NCBI RefSeq assembly: GCF_005886535.1
Contig: NZ_PNDS01000030.1
Span: 1 to 45,273, forward strand
Source of the DNA: Pseudoalteromonas sp. S2755
GTDB taxonomy: Bacteria > Pseudomonadota > Gammaproteobacteria > Enterobacterales > Alteromonadaceae
Reading direction: 5' to 3'
Length of the DNA: 45,273 nt
Shown: positions 38,136 to 45,273 of the stretch, piece by piece
How positions within the stretch are numbered: position 1 is the stretch's first letter
How the letters are laid out: every line of letters begins with the position of its first letter
Program-made: the position numbers and the translations under genes
The notes under the pieces: model-generated
Told to the model about the DNA's origin: nothing
The model's database searches: none
The model's input: the letters and a program-made list of their open reading frames with translations, nothing else

Positions 38136-39272
38136 TTAGAGGCCGAATACCACTTTTTCACTTTTTAGCATGCGACTGCTCAGGTAAGTGAAAATTGCAA
38201 ACAGCCCCAGTGTGACCGCGCTCGACAATAATAGTTGCGGTACTGGTATTGCATTGCCTTTAATGATTTCAATCATGGCGTTTTGCTGCGCTGCGATCGG
38301 CATCCATTGCATAATGTCGGTAGCAATATCATAGGTCGTAGCCATGCTCATCATTACCGGAATGAACAACGCCATCGCCACATAAGATTGCGCTTCTTTA
38401 AATGATTTAGCCAAGAAAGAGATAAATATCAATAAACTGGCAGACATTAAGGCTATCGGCAGGCCAATAATAATTGCTGAAACAATAAATTTAGGACCTA
38501 TGACCACCGTAAAGCCCATCATCTCCCAAGGCACCATATTATATGCAAACTTTGATATTATGGTGGTTAACACTAGGGCAATAATAGAGAAACCTGCGAT
38601 TGCCCCCACTTTAGCTAACACAATATGCATGGTACTGATCGGGTGGCTAAGTAAAAGCTGTAAAGAGTTGCGCTCTCGCTCCCCTGCACTACTGTCAATT
38701 GCCATACCCATCGCCGCATAAAATAGTGAAATAATAATAGATAATGTTGCGATACCTAATACGAAGCCCCCTTTCGAGGTTGGTGTCGCTTGGTCATGAG
38801 TTTGGACATCAATCGCACGAGCAATTGTCGGATCGATACCACGCGCGACTAACCGCAATGAAGCAACTTCACTGTTATATAACATGAGGTTACGCTCTAG
38901 TCGGTTAATTGATGAACGTAGCTTTTGCTCCGATTTATCAGCGATGATAAATACCGTCGCGCTCTTTCCTTGCATCATATTTTCTTGGTAATCATCGCTG
39001 ATCTCCAAGGTAATGGCTTTAACCTCTTCGCCTTCACCATGTTCAATTTCTTTACTCGCTAAAAATTGTACTAAGTTAGGCGCATTCTCTGCGTTATTAA
39101 TGGTGATTTTGAGTGCATCAGGCGAAGCCATTTGCTTAAACATGACGGTAAATAATACACACATTAGAATAGGTGCACCAATGCAATAGTAAAGGCCAGC
39201 CATCACCGAACGTTTGTCACGGCTTGCGTCTAACACTTCTTTTTTAAATAAAACTGAGATTAATTTCATCAT
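38136..39272 (-). CDS. ABC-2 type permease, NatB-like
   Basis: A 378-residue permease. One N-terminal membrane helix (about 22-45) is followed by a large extracytoplasmic loop (about 50-165, charged) and five more helices (about 170-370). This is the NatB / LinE-like ABC-2 layout for sodium or drug export. AGERERNSLQLLLSHPI, a cytoplasmic coupling sequence, is typical. It overlaps the NatA-like ATPase gene by four bases. The substrate is unknown; NatAB of Bacillus exports sodium. Confidence 0.85.
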   Translation of the reverse strand: MMKLISVLFKKEVLDASRDKRSVMAGLYYCIGAPILMCVLFTVMFKQMASPDALKITINNAENAPNLVQFLASKEIEHGEGEEVKAITLEISDDYQENMMQGKSATVFIIADKSEQKLRSSINRLERNLMLYNSEVASLRLVARGIDPTIARAIDVQTHDQATPTSKGGFVLGIATLSIIISLFYAAMGMAIDSSAGERERNSLQLLLSHPISTMHIVLAKVGAIAGFSIIALVLTTIISKFAYNMVPWEMMGFTVVIGPKFIVSAIIIGLPIALMSASLLIFISFLAKSFKEAQSYVAMALFIPVMMSMATTYDIATDIMQWMPIAAQQNAMIEIIKGNAIPVPQLLLSSAVTLGLFAIFTYLSSRMLKSEKVVFGL

Positions 39273-40003
39273 GCTGCAATTCCTTCATCTGTACCGATTA
39301 GGGTAATGAAAGCTTCCTCAAGCGAGGCTTTACCTGTTTGCTCACATAGAGCTTGTGGAGAACCTTCCGCGACCACTTTGCCTTTCGCCATGACCACAAC
39401 ATGATCGCAAAGGGCTGCAACTTCTTGCATCACATGGCTAGAAAACAAGACACAGTGACCTTGCGCCTTAAGCATCAACAACAAATCTCGTAATACTCTG
39501 GTACTCATTACATCTAAACCACGTGTTGGCTCATCAAGTACAATATTTGTTGGTTTATGCACGATTGCCTGCGCCAACGCCGTTTTCATTCTTTGACCTT
39601 GTGAAAAGCCTTTACAGCGTCTATCCGCGATATCCAACATTTGTAGCTTTTCTAACACTTCTTGTGTCGCGGCAGCGGCCGATTTTGCGTCCATGCCACT
39701 TAGTTCAGCGTAAAATTGGGTATATTCACGCGGTGTCATGCGCTCGTAGAGTCCACACGGGTCTGGGAACAATCCTAATTGTTGTTTTGCTCGAGTTGGC
39801 TCTTTGGCAACATCAATACTATCGATAGACGCCATACCTTGATCAGCTTGGAGCAGGCCAAATACGGTCCGTAAACAAGTTGTTTTACCTGCTCCATTTG
39901 GTCCCAATAGTCCCGTAATTTGACCATCACGAGCGGTAAATGACAGCCCGTCTAGCGCGTTCACTTCACCAATCTTTTTATATAAGTTATCTACTTGGAT
40001 CAT
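39269..40003 (-). CDS. ABC transporter ATP-binding protein, NatA-like
   Basis: A 244-residue ATPase subunit. Walker A is GLLGPNGAGKTT at about 32-43. The signature is the non-standard GFSQGQRMKTAL, as in NatA-type proteins, Walker B is NIVLDEPTRGLD, and the switch His is in LFSSHVMQEV. It lies 3 bases after the hydrolase gene and overlaps the permease gene, so the three form one operon. Confidence 0.92.
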   Translation of the reverse strand: MIQVDNLYKKIGEVNALDGLSFTARDGQITGLLGPNGAGKTTCLRTVFGLLQADQGMASIDSIDVAKEPTRAKQQLGLFPDPCGLYERMTPREYTQFYAELSGMDAKSAAAATQEVLEKLQMLDIADRRCKGFSQGQRMKTALAQAIVHKPTNIVLDEPTRGLDVMSTRVLRDLLLMLKAQGHCVLFSSHVMQEVAALCDHVVVMAKGKVVAEGSPQALCEQTGKASLEEAFITLIGTDEGIAA

Positions 40004-40006
40004 GAG

Positions 40007-41491
40007 TTACTCCTTATCAGCGGTTGCTGGGCCATTGATGTTCATAAAGAATTGTTTGCGTGTATCTTCTTCAAGACAGCTAGTATCAAAGTCTCCCACT
40101 GTCTTTTCATCGTAAAACTTAGCAATAAGCTTATTAGCACAGCTTTGCCCTGCGACAATGTGCGTAGCCGTTGGTGCAACTAAGTGTGTGGCATTGCTTA
40201 GTTTTTCCATTGCAACTTCTGCCCACTTTGCAGGCGTTGCTGGATCTAATCCGCCAGAAAGCAGTAAGGTTGGAATGTCGGATGAAACAGGTTCATAGTA
40301 ACTACTTGGCACCGGGCTCACCTTCCAAATTGGGCACGTCGCATCTAATCCTGTGATCATCATCTTACCCATATAGTTTTCACTATATTTGGCTTTGTCC
40401 GCGGCCGTTAATCGCGGCCAATCCTCCCCACATACAATCGCCTGATGCATTCCCATGGCCAATCCAAGACCATCTTCATTTGGTGCCATCATGCCAACGA
40501 GTGGAGCCAGGTTACCTTTAGTCGCTTCACTAATAGCAAGCGGCACCAATGCACGGAAGGAATGAGAGTAAAGCGCCATCCTAATCGCACTATATAACTT
40601 CATTTTAGTCATCGTCATCGCGAGCGGTTTGCTGGTTCTTGGATGAAGAACAGACGCCTCTATCGGCGTTTGCTCTACTTGATTAAGCAAGCTCTGCCAT
40701 TGCTGCTTTAGATTCGGATAACTATTTGCACACTTTTTATCAGCTTCACATTGTGTAAAGAGAGCGTTCAATGAGTCTTCTACCGCGCCGCCAATCGCCA
40801 TTAAACTTTGGTTATTGGGTGCAAGACCATCTAACACGGCCGATGCAACACTATCGGGGAACTGTCTCATATACTCAAGTGCGATGCGTGTTCCATATGA
40901 GCCACCATATAAGTGTAATTTGCTATAGCCAAGCGCGTCTCGTACCGCATCAAAGTCTTTTGCTGCTGCAACCGTCGTATAATCGGAAAGATCTGTGCCT
41001 AGTTTTTCTTTACACTTAAGGGCATCTTCTTTGTAAAAATCGAGACCCAACAAAGTATCATTTAGCGCAAATTGTTGCTCAAGATCATCCATATCGCATT
41101 GTAAAAGATTAGATTTTCCGGTTCCCCGTTGGTCAACAAGTATAATGTCTCTGCTTTCTCTCGCGTATTTAAGGATCCTTTCAAAATTTGCTGCAATTTC
41201 GGTGGCTGACTGCCCAGGCCCCCCTGCAAACGCAATAATCGCTTCTTGTGGGTAAAGCTGCTTTATCGCTGGAATAACCATAAAGTGAATATCAATTTTT
41301 TGTTCTGTTTTGGTTTCACTTAATGGTTGCGAGATTTTTCCGCATTGCGCTCTGTCACTGAGGCCTTTTGCATAACAAGCGGATAATTCTGCGGTTGATG
41401 TTGCCGCTTGTGATGACAATGCAGCTCCTAAAATGAGAGGAAGCAGCGCTAGCTTTACTAAGCTTTTCTTAAACTTAAATGGCTTTTTCAT
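40007..41491 (-). CDS. Exported alpha/beta hydrolase of the S33 tripeptidyl-aminopeptidase-like family
   Basis: A 494-residue protein with a signal peptide (about 1-29, KLALLPLILGAALSSQAA). An alpha/beta-hydrolase core follows: oxyanion region FAGGPGQSA (about 88-96), nucleophile Ser198 in YGGSYGTRIAL, acid Asp in SGGLDPATPAKWAE and His in ATHIVAGQSC. A C-terminal TAP-like segment is present. Such enzymes cleave N-terminal residues from peptides in the periplasm. It heads an operon with a NatAB-like exporter, which suggests linked peptide processing or detoxification; this is inference. It is divergent from the YtrA-type repressor. Confidence 0.87.
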   Translation of the reverse strand: MKKPFKFKKSLVKLALLPLILGAALSSQAATSTAELSACYAKGLSDRAQCGKISQPLSETKTEQKIDIHFMVIPAIKQLYPQEAIIAFAGGPGQSATEIAANFERILKYARESRDIILVDQRGTGKSNLLQCDMDDLEQQFALNDTLLGLDFYKEDALKCKEKLGTDLSDYTTVAAAKDFDAVRDALGYSKLHLYGGSYGTRIALEYMRQFPDSVASAVLDGLAPNNQSLMAIGGAVEDSLNALFTQCEADKKCANSYPNLKQQWQSLLNQVEQTPIEASVLHPRTSKPLAMTMTKMKLYSAIRMALYSHSFRALVPLAISEATKGNLAPLVGMMAPNEDGLGLAMGMHQAIVCGEDWPRLTAADKAKYSENYMGKMMITGLDATCPIWKVSPVPSSYYEPVSSDIPTLLLSGGLDPATPAKWAEVAMEKLSNATHLVAPTATHIVAGQSCANKLIAKFYDEKTVGDFDTSCLEEDTRKQFFMNINGPATADKE

Positions 41492-41554
41492 AGTTATTTC
41501 CTTGTTGACTCACGGTCAGTATGCTAACTTTAAGTGAGTGTATCAGTGTATTAT

Positions 41555-41566
41555 TGTATTAATACA
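41555..41566. promoter_or_regulatory. Candidate operator of the YtrA-type repressor
   Basis: The perfect 12-base palindrome TGTATTAATACA lies 14 bases before the repressor start. It is preceded by two more GTAT half-sites (41538-41543 and 41548-41553). The site would overlap the -10 region of the repressor-exporter operon, so autorepression is likely. It may also affect the divergent hydrolase operon. Confidence 0.6.
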
Positions 41567-41580
41567 GTAGAATTAGAGTA

Positions 41581-41952
41581 ATGCTAGATCTTATTCATGT
41601 CAACCCCAACAGCGCAGAGCCGATTTATAAGCAGCTATTTGATCAGGTAGTGCGTTTAATTGTGTCTGGTAAAGCGCAAGCCGGAGAAGAGCTACCTTCT
41701 GTAAGAAAGCTAGCTGAGCACTTCTCGGTAAATCCGATGACCGTCTCTCGGGCTATCGGGCAACTTGTCGACCAAGGTTGGCTTGAACGAAGACGCGGCC
41801 AACCGACACGCGTTGCACCGCAACAAACTACACAACAGACCGATAACCTACTCCATAAAAACCTAGATATTTTAATTAGTGATGCGAAACAGCTTGGGAT
41901 CAGTAAGGCTGAATTGATATCATTGATTGATAAAAATTGGGGACAAGAATAA
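41581..41952 (+). CDS. GntR-family regulator, YtrA type
   Basis: A 123-residue regulator. An N-terminal GntR winged helix covers about 10-78 (PIYKQLFDQVVRLIVSGKAQ and SVRKLAEHFSVNPMTVSRAI), followed by a short dimerisation helix pair. It lacks a ligand domain, as in the YtrA subgroup. Such repressors commonly control adjacent ABC exporters and are induced by cell-envelope antibiotics. Its stop overlaps the ATPase start (TAATG). Confidence 0.93.
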   Translation: MLDLIHVNPNSAEPIYKQLFDQVVRLIVSGKAQAGEELPSVRKLAEHFSVNPMTVSRAIGQLVDQGWLERRRGQPTRVAPQQTTQQTDNLLHKNLDILISDAKQLGISKAELISLIDKNWGQE

Positions 41953-42785
41953 TGACAAGCCCACTACTACAATTCACTAAAATACATAAACAATTTACCG
42001 ACAAGCCGGTTCTTGAGGACATAAATCTTATTATTGAACCTGGCATGGTTATGGGTTTACTAGGACGAAACGGGGCCGGTAAAACAACACTTCTACGGAT
42101 TGCACTTGGGTTAGTCGCACAAAATAGTGGTGAGGTTAGCTGCCTCAATAGTAGCAACCTCGAGCTGAGCCCTACGTGCAAAAGCCAAATTGGCTATGTG
42201 CCACAACAACCCTGTGGCTATCAAGGCTTTAAAGTCAAAGATGCCCTAGCACTGCACCGTAGCTTTTATCCGGATTGGGATATTACGCTTGAGCAAGAAT
42301 GGCTTTCTCGCTTCGAGTTAGACGAAAGCAAGCTAGTAAGTAACCTTTCAGTTGGCCAACAACAAAGCTTAGCGCTGATAATGGCGATGTCGTATCGACC
42401 TAAGTTACTGATCCTTGACGAGCCAGTGTCAAGCCTCGACCCCATTGCACGCCGAGAATTTATGTCGGACTTATTCGAGTTAGCGCTTGAATCCGGCTCT
42501 GGTGTACTTTTCTCCTCGCATATTACATCTGACGTTGAGCGCGTCGCGAGTCATATTGCCATTATTAAAAATGGTAAGGTTTTAGTTACTGGCGAATTAG
42601 ATACACTAAAAGAACAAATTAGGCTTGTTCCGCATCACCTTACAAGCAAACTGCCATCCGGAAACGTACTTCACCAATCTGAACGGTTTAGCATTTATCA
42701 AGCTCACGACAGTGCAAACTGGTCAGCAGACCTACGGCAAAGCCATAGCAACCTTGAGCAGCTCTTTGTGGAGTTACACGCATGA
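41952..42785 (+). CDS. ABC transporter ATP-binding protein, YtrB-like
   Basis: A 277-residue ATPase. Walker A is GLLGRNGAGKTT (about 35-46), the signature is LSVGQQQSLALIMAM, Walker B is LLILDEPVSSLD and the switch His is in LFSSHITSDV. A C-terminal extension of about 60 residues is typical of the YtrB group. I use ATG 41952; a TTG five codons earlier sits inside the regulator gene. It overlaps the permease gene by four bases. Confidence 0.92.
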   Translation: MTSPLLQFTKIHKQFTDKPVLEDINLIIEPGMVMGLLGRNGAGKTTLLRIALGLVAQNSGEVSCLNSSNLELSPTCKSQIGYVPQQPCGYQGFKVKDALALHRSFYPDWDITLEQEWLSRFELDESKLVSNLSVGQQQSLALIMAMSYRPKLLILDEPVSSLDPIARREFMSDLFELALESGSGVLFSSHITSDVERVASHIAIIKNGKVLVTGELDTLKEQIRLVPHHLTSKLPSGNVLHQSERFSIYQAHDSANWSADLRQSHSNLEQLFVELHA

Positions 42786-44035
42786 GTACATTAACTCAGC
42801 GCAATTGGTGGACAGGGTTTTCCGGATTTTGGTTGCGAGAGTGCGGTTCGGCAAACTTTTTCATTCCAGGGTTCTTAGCGTCTATCGCTTCACCTTGGTT
42901 AACTTTGATAGAAGATCAAAATATACAAGCATTTAGTTTGATCTTTTCAATCAGCGCCTTATGGATGGCTTTTTGTTGGCAGTTGGTGAAGCTACAAGCA
43001 CAGGAAAGCGCCTTACTATTCCCAGCAATTAAGCAGCACATATACTTGCAAGGTACGGTAATTCTGGTCATTGGCTACCTACTCAATGCCCTTGTTCTTC
43101 TCAACCGCCCCGCACCTGAAGTTGCCTATGCCATGTTGTTTGCAACAAGTTTTGGCGGTAGTTTCTTTTTACTATGTATTCGAAATAGTGTGTATTTCAA
43201 ACATAATAGTTACGTTTTTATGCTCGCACTCGTGCTCGCCATGTTTTTTGGTGATACCCCGCAAATTTTAGCACTGCTTGCCGTTCCCCTCATGTTAATG
43301 GGAATATACCTGTTAGTGACACGGACTCACCACTGCCAATGGCATCATTTGGCATATCAAACCTACATAAATAATATTCAAACTGGGTGGCTCCCGAGCA
43401 ATACCTTTGCACCAGATTTCCTCACTCAGGGGTTTAGACAGTTTTTTATGCCAATGAGCTATTTTGCAGGTAATCTGTTGATACAAACCTGTCAGATATT
43501 GCTTGTCTCTGGGCTATTAGCCATTGTCGCAAGTGGCTTTTTTGGTGTCACACTCCATTTTGTTATCGGCTTTACCGATATGCTTGTTCTGATGGTCGCT
43601 ATTTTTGTCTGTTGGTCCAAGCTACAAACAAAAATGACATGGGATCAACTATACCTACTCCCTATTTATTCAAGTCTTAAAGCGATAAAGCAGGCTTACC
43701 ACGCCTCTGCGGTTAAACTTGGTTTTTGCCTATCCTTGTTTCAACTTCTAGTGTTGCTAATTTGTAGCTTTCTTTCCGCATTCGAGACTGCGGCTTTCTA
43801 CTTAGTGATATTTACAGGCTCTGTAGCGGGATTTGTTCTTTGCGTAGCGCTAGGAAGTATGATTAAAAGCGCTCTTGCTTTGTCGCTTTCCTGCATGTTC
43901 GTAGTCATTTTGCATAGTGCTTTTAAATCTTACCTGTTAAATCATGAGCAATCAGCAACCACCCTTTACCTATTGTTAGGTTACGTTGTGATAGCCATCT
44001 CACTACTTTTTTACAGTAATAAGAGGTTTGATTAA
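42782..44035 (+). CDS. Multi-spanning ABC permease of unknown substrate
   Basis: A 417-residue very hydrophobic protein with about 10-12 predicted membrane helices over its whole length and no large soluble domain. It is coupled to the ATPase gene (ATGA overlap) and so is the membrane part of that exporter. I recognise no specific family motif. Position next to a YtrA regulator suggests a role in removing or resisting envelope-active compounds. Confidence 0.75.
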   Translation: MSTLTQRNWWTGFSGFWLRECGSANFFIPGFLASIASPWLTLIEDQNIQAFSLIFSISALWMAFCWQLVKLQAQESALLFPAIKQHIYLQGTVILVIGYLLNALVLLNRPAPEVAYAMLFATSFGGSFFLLCIRNSVYFKHNSYVFMLALVLAMFFGDTPQILALLAVPLMLMGIYLLVTRTHHCQWHHLAYQTYINNIQTGWLPSNTFAPDFLTQGFRQFFMPMSYFAGNLLIQTCQILLVSGLLAIVASGFFGVTLHFVIGFTDMLVLMVAIFVCWSKLQTKMTWDQLYLLPIYSSLKAIKQAYHASAVKLGFCLSLFQLLVLLICSFLSAFETAAFYLVIFTGSVAGFVLCVALGSMIKSALALSLSCMFVVILHSAFKSYLLNHEQSATTLYLLLGYVVIAISLLFYSNKRFD

Positions 44036-44106
44036 GAAGGATGTCGCTCGTAGTGACGTGGCGCTATAGCACTTGAGCCATCAGAGATGATGCTAGTAAG
44101 AATAAA

Positions 44107-44142
44107 GGAGTGATAGTGAGTATAAATCGTTATCACTCTTTT
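44107..44142 (+). terminator. Probable terminator of the YtrA-exporter operon
   Basis: The arms gagtgata (44108-44115) and tatcactc (44131-44138) enclose a 15-base loop and are followed by tttta. It lies about 70 bases after the permease stop. The stem is AT-rich and the loop long, so efficiency may be modest. Confidence 0.6.
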
Positions 44143-44155
44143 ATGATCGCTATAT

Positions 44156-44698
44156 TTAATGGGTGTGGGTTCGACTATTAATAAAGTCAGTGACCGAAAA
44201 CAACACTCCAGAGATCACGAAAGTAATGTGTATACCTACTTTCCAAGCAAGCTGCTCACTGGTTAAATCTTGAGAATGAATAAAGACCTTGAGTAACTCT
44301 ACGGCAGATATCGCTACGATGGCGCTGATCAGCTTGATTTTAAGCCCTGAGAAGCCCACCTTCCCCATCCAAGTCGGTTTGTCTTCTTGTGGTTCGACAT
44401 TAAGCTTAGAAACAAAGTTCTCGTAGCCACTAAAAATAATGATGATCAACAACCCGGCCAGTAAAGCTGTATCAACCAATGTTAAGATACCAATGAGTAG
44501 CTCTTGATTTGTCGCTGTAAGCGCACTGATGGTCATCATATAAAGCTGTTTAAAGAACTTAAGTAATAGCAACACAATCGCGAGTAGTAAGCCAACAAAG
44601 AACGGCGCTAACAGCCACCGTCCTTTAAATAAGGTTCTTTCTAATAGATATTCATAACGATTAAATTGCTCACCCGAAGACTTAGTTTCTTGCTCCAT
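44156..44698 (-). CDS. YqhA/UPF0114 family membrane protein
   Basis: A 180-residue protein from ATG 44698 (MEQETKSSGEQF). It has about four membrane helices, at roughly 25-48, 65-90, 115-135 and 145-170. The sequence RYEYLLERTLFKGRWLLAPF and the later GYENFVSKL and WMGKVGFSGLKIKLISAIVA are hallmarks of UPF0114. E. coli YqhA has 164 residues and an unknown function. Earlier in-frame ATGs (44713, 44755) are possible starts; no strong RBS decides between them. It stands alone between convergent and divergent neighbours. Confidence 0.87.
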   Translation of the reverse strand: MEQETKSSGEQFNRYEYLLERTLFKGRWLLAPFFVGLLLAIVLLLLKFFKQLYMMTISALTATNQELLIGILTLVDTALLAGLLIIIIFSGYENFVSKLNVEPQEDKPTWMGKVGFSGLKIKLISAIVAISAVELLKVFIHSQDLTSEQLAWKVGIHITFVISGVLFSVTDFINSRTHTH

Positions 44699-44889
44699 AT
44701 TTTTGATTTTCACCATCTTTAATAAGTTTGATTGAACCCATAAATGTAGCATCAACGCTTATATTTCTCACTATTTATTGAAGTAAATTTGAATCAATTT
44801 TCTGCTCTTAAAGAGAAAATTAATTCGTTTTCCTTATTTTAAATTTTGCTTTAAAACATGCTTGTTCTTTCAACTAACAGGTAACACGA

Positions 44890-45132
44890 ATGAAAACCTT
44901 AGTTTCATCACTAATCGCTCTATCTCTTTTTGCTTGTGTACAAGTACAAGCCGATGAAGAGTTACCAGTCGCGCCTGCAGATTTGGTTCAAGAGTTAACT
45001 CAAATGTGCCTTGATTGGGCAAAAGATGATGATGTGCAAGCATCTGAAATGAAAAAATATGTTTTGAATTGCGTTAACGACGAGCTAGAAGCAACTGGCT
45101 ATCAAAAAGTCAAAGACGTAAACATTAAGTAA
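44890..45132 (+). CDS. Small secreted protein of unknown function
   Basis: An 80-residue protein with a clear signal peptide (about 1-21, cleavage near VQADEE). The mature part is about 59 residues, acidic, with two cysteines (QMCLDWAKDD and YVLNCVNDEL) that could form one disulfide. It is probably periplasmic. I do not recognise a named family. ACAGGTAA precedes the ATG. The last base of its stop codon is the first base of the right-hand repeat A copy. Confidence 0.78.
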   Translation: MKTLVSSLIALSLFACVQVQADEELPVAPADLVQELTQMCLDWAKDDDVQASEMKKYVLNCVNDELEATGYQKVKDVNIK

Positions 45133-45270
45133 TACCAGTTGTATTAAGTAAATGATCTATCTTGAAGCGGGGAAATAGCTTTAGTAGCAAGGCAAAAATT
45201 TTGCTATTTAGTTGTTCTAAATGAGAAATTTTTAACGAAGCTAATATGCTATTTCACCCTTCAAATTGAT
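45132..45270. repeat. Dispersed repeat family A, right copy
   Basis: Reverse complement of 2-140, 138/139 identical. It begins at the last base of the preceding gene's stop codon and runs to three bases before the window end. The same hairpin-forming AAATAGC / GCTATTT motifs are present. Confidence 0.9.
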
Positions 45271-45273
45271 TAG

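Overview
The window reads as ordinary chromosome from a marine gammaproteobacterium of the order Alteromonadales, most likely Pseudoalteromonas. This is inferred from gene order (rne / rluC / maf / yceD-rpmF-plsX-fab), near-identity of several core proteins to E. coli counterparts (FNR, RNase E catalytic half, ACP), the moderate GC content and the long, repeat-rich intergenic regions. No tRNA, rRNA, CRISPR array, prophage or intact mobile element was found. The two window ends are the same 139-base sequence in opposite orientation (138/139 identical). The window therefore looks like a draft contig that ends in copies of a dispersed repeat.

Layout. (1) 177-785 is marC, facing the fatty-acid cluster. 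(2) 840-7970, minus strand, is the conserved lipid and ribosome block yceD-rpmF-plsX-fabD-fabG-acpP-fabF-pabC-mltG. fabH is missing from its usual place between plsX and fabD. (3) 8090-14275 holds maf, a HAD phosphatase, rluC and, divergently, rne with a 0.6-kb structured leader. (4) 14424-19060 holds a BicA-like SulP bicarbonate transporter, a LysR regulator, and the glutathione-dependent formaldehyde detoxification pair frmA-frmB. (5) 19090-22980 is a small accessory segment: a decayed IS200/IS605 element, then a FabY-like long ketoacyl synthase divergent from a GlxA-type AraC regulator. This pair is bracketed by 142-base structured inverted repeats. (6) 22993-33302 is the microaerobic respiration block: a GreAB-C-like protein and an uncharacterised lipoprotein (minus strand), ccoNOQP, ccoH/fixH, ccoI, ccoS, a SafE-like membrane protein, fnr and uspE. 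(7) 33358-36782 is a Fur-box-preceded TonB siderophore receptor and a PepSY reductase-like protein. (8) ttcA. (9) 38136-44035 holds two divergent ABC-transporter units: a secreted hydrolase plus natA-natB-like genes to the left, and a YtrA-type GntR repressor, an ATPase and a permease to the right. (10) A YqhA-family membrane protein and an 80-residue secreted protein close the window.

How the parts fit. The cco block assembles a cbb3 oxidase, with CcoI, CcoH and CcoS as copper and assembly factors, and carries the oxygen sensor FNR beside it. The fatty-acid block supplies elongation (FabD/G/F, ACP) but not the usual initiating enzyme. The FabY-like synthase 13 kb away is a candidate for that step.

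Most genes are well-known families and are called from motifs. The most novel material is the two repeat families, the FabY/AraC cassette, the lipoprotein/GreAB-C pair beside ccoN, and the YtrA-linked exporter pair.
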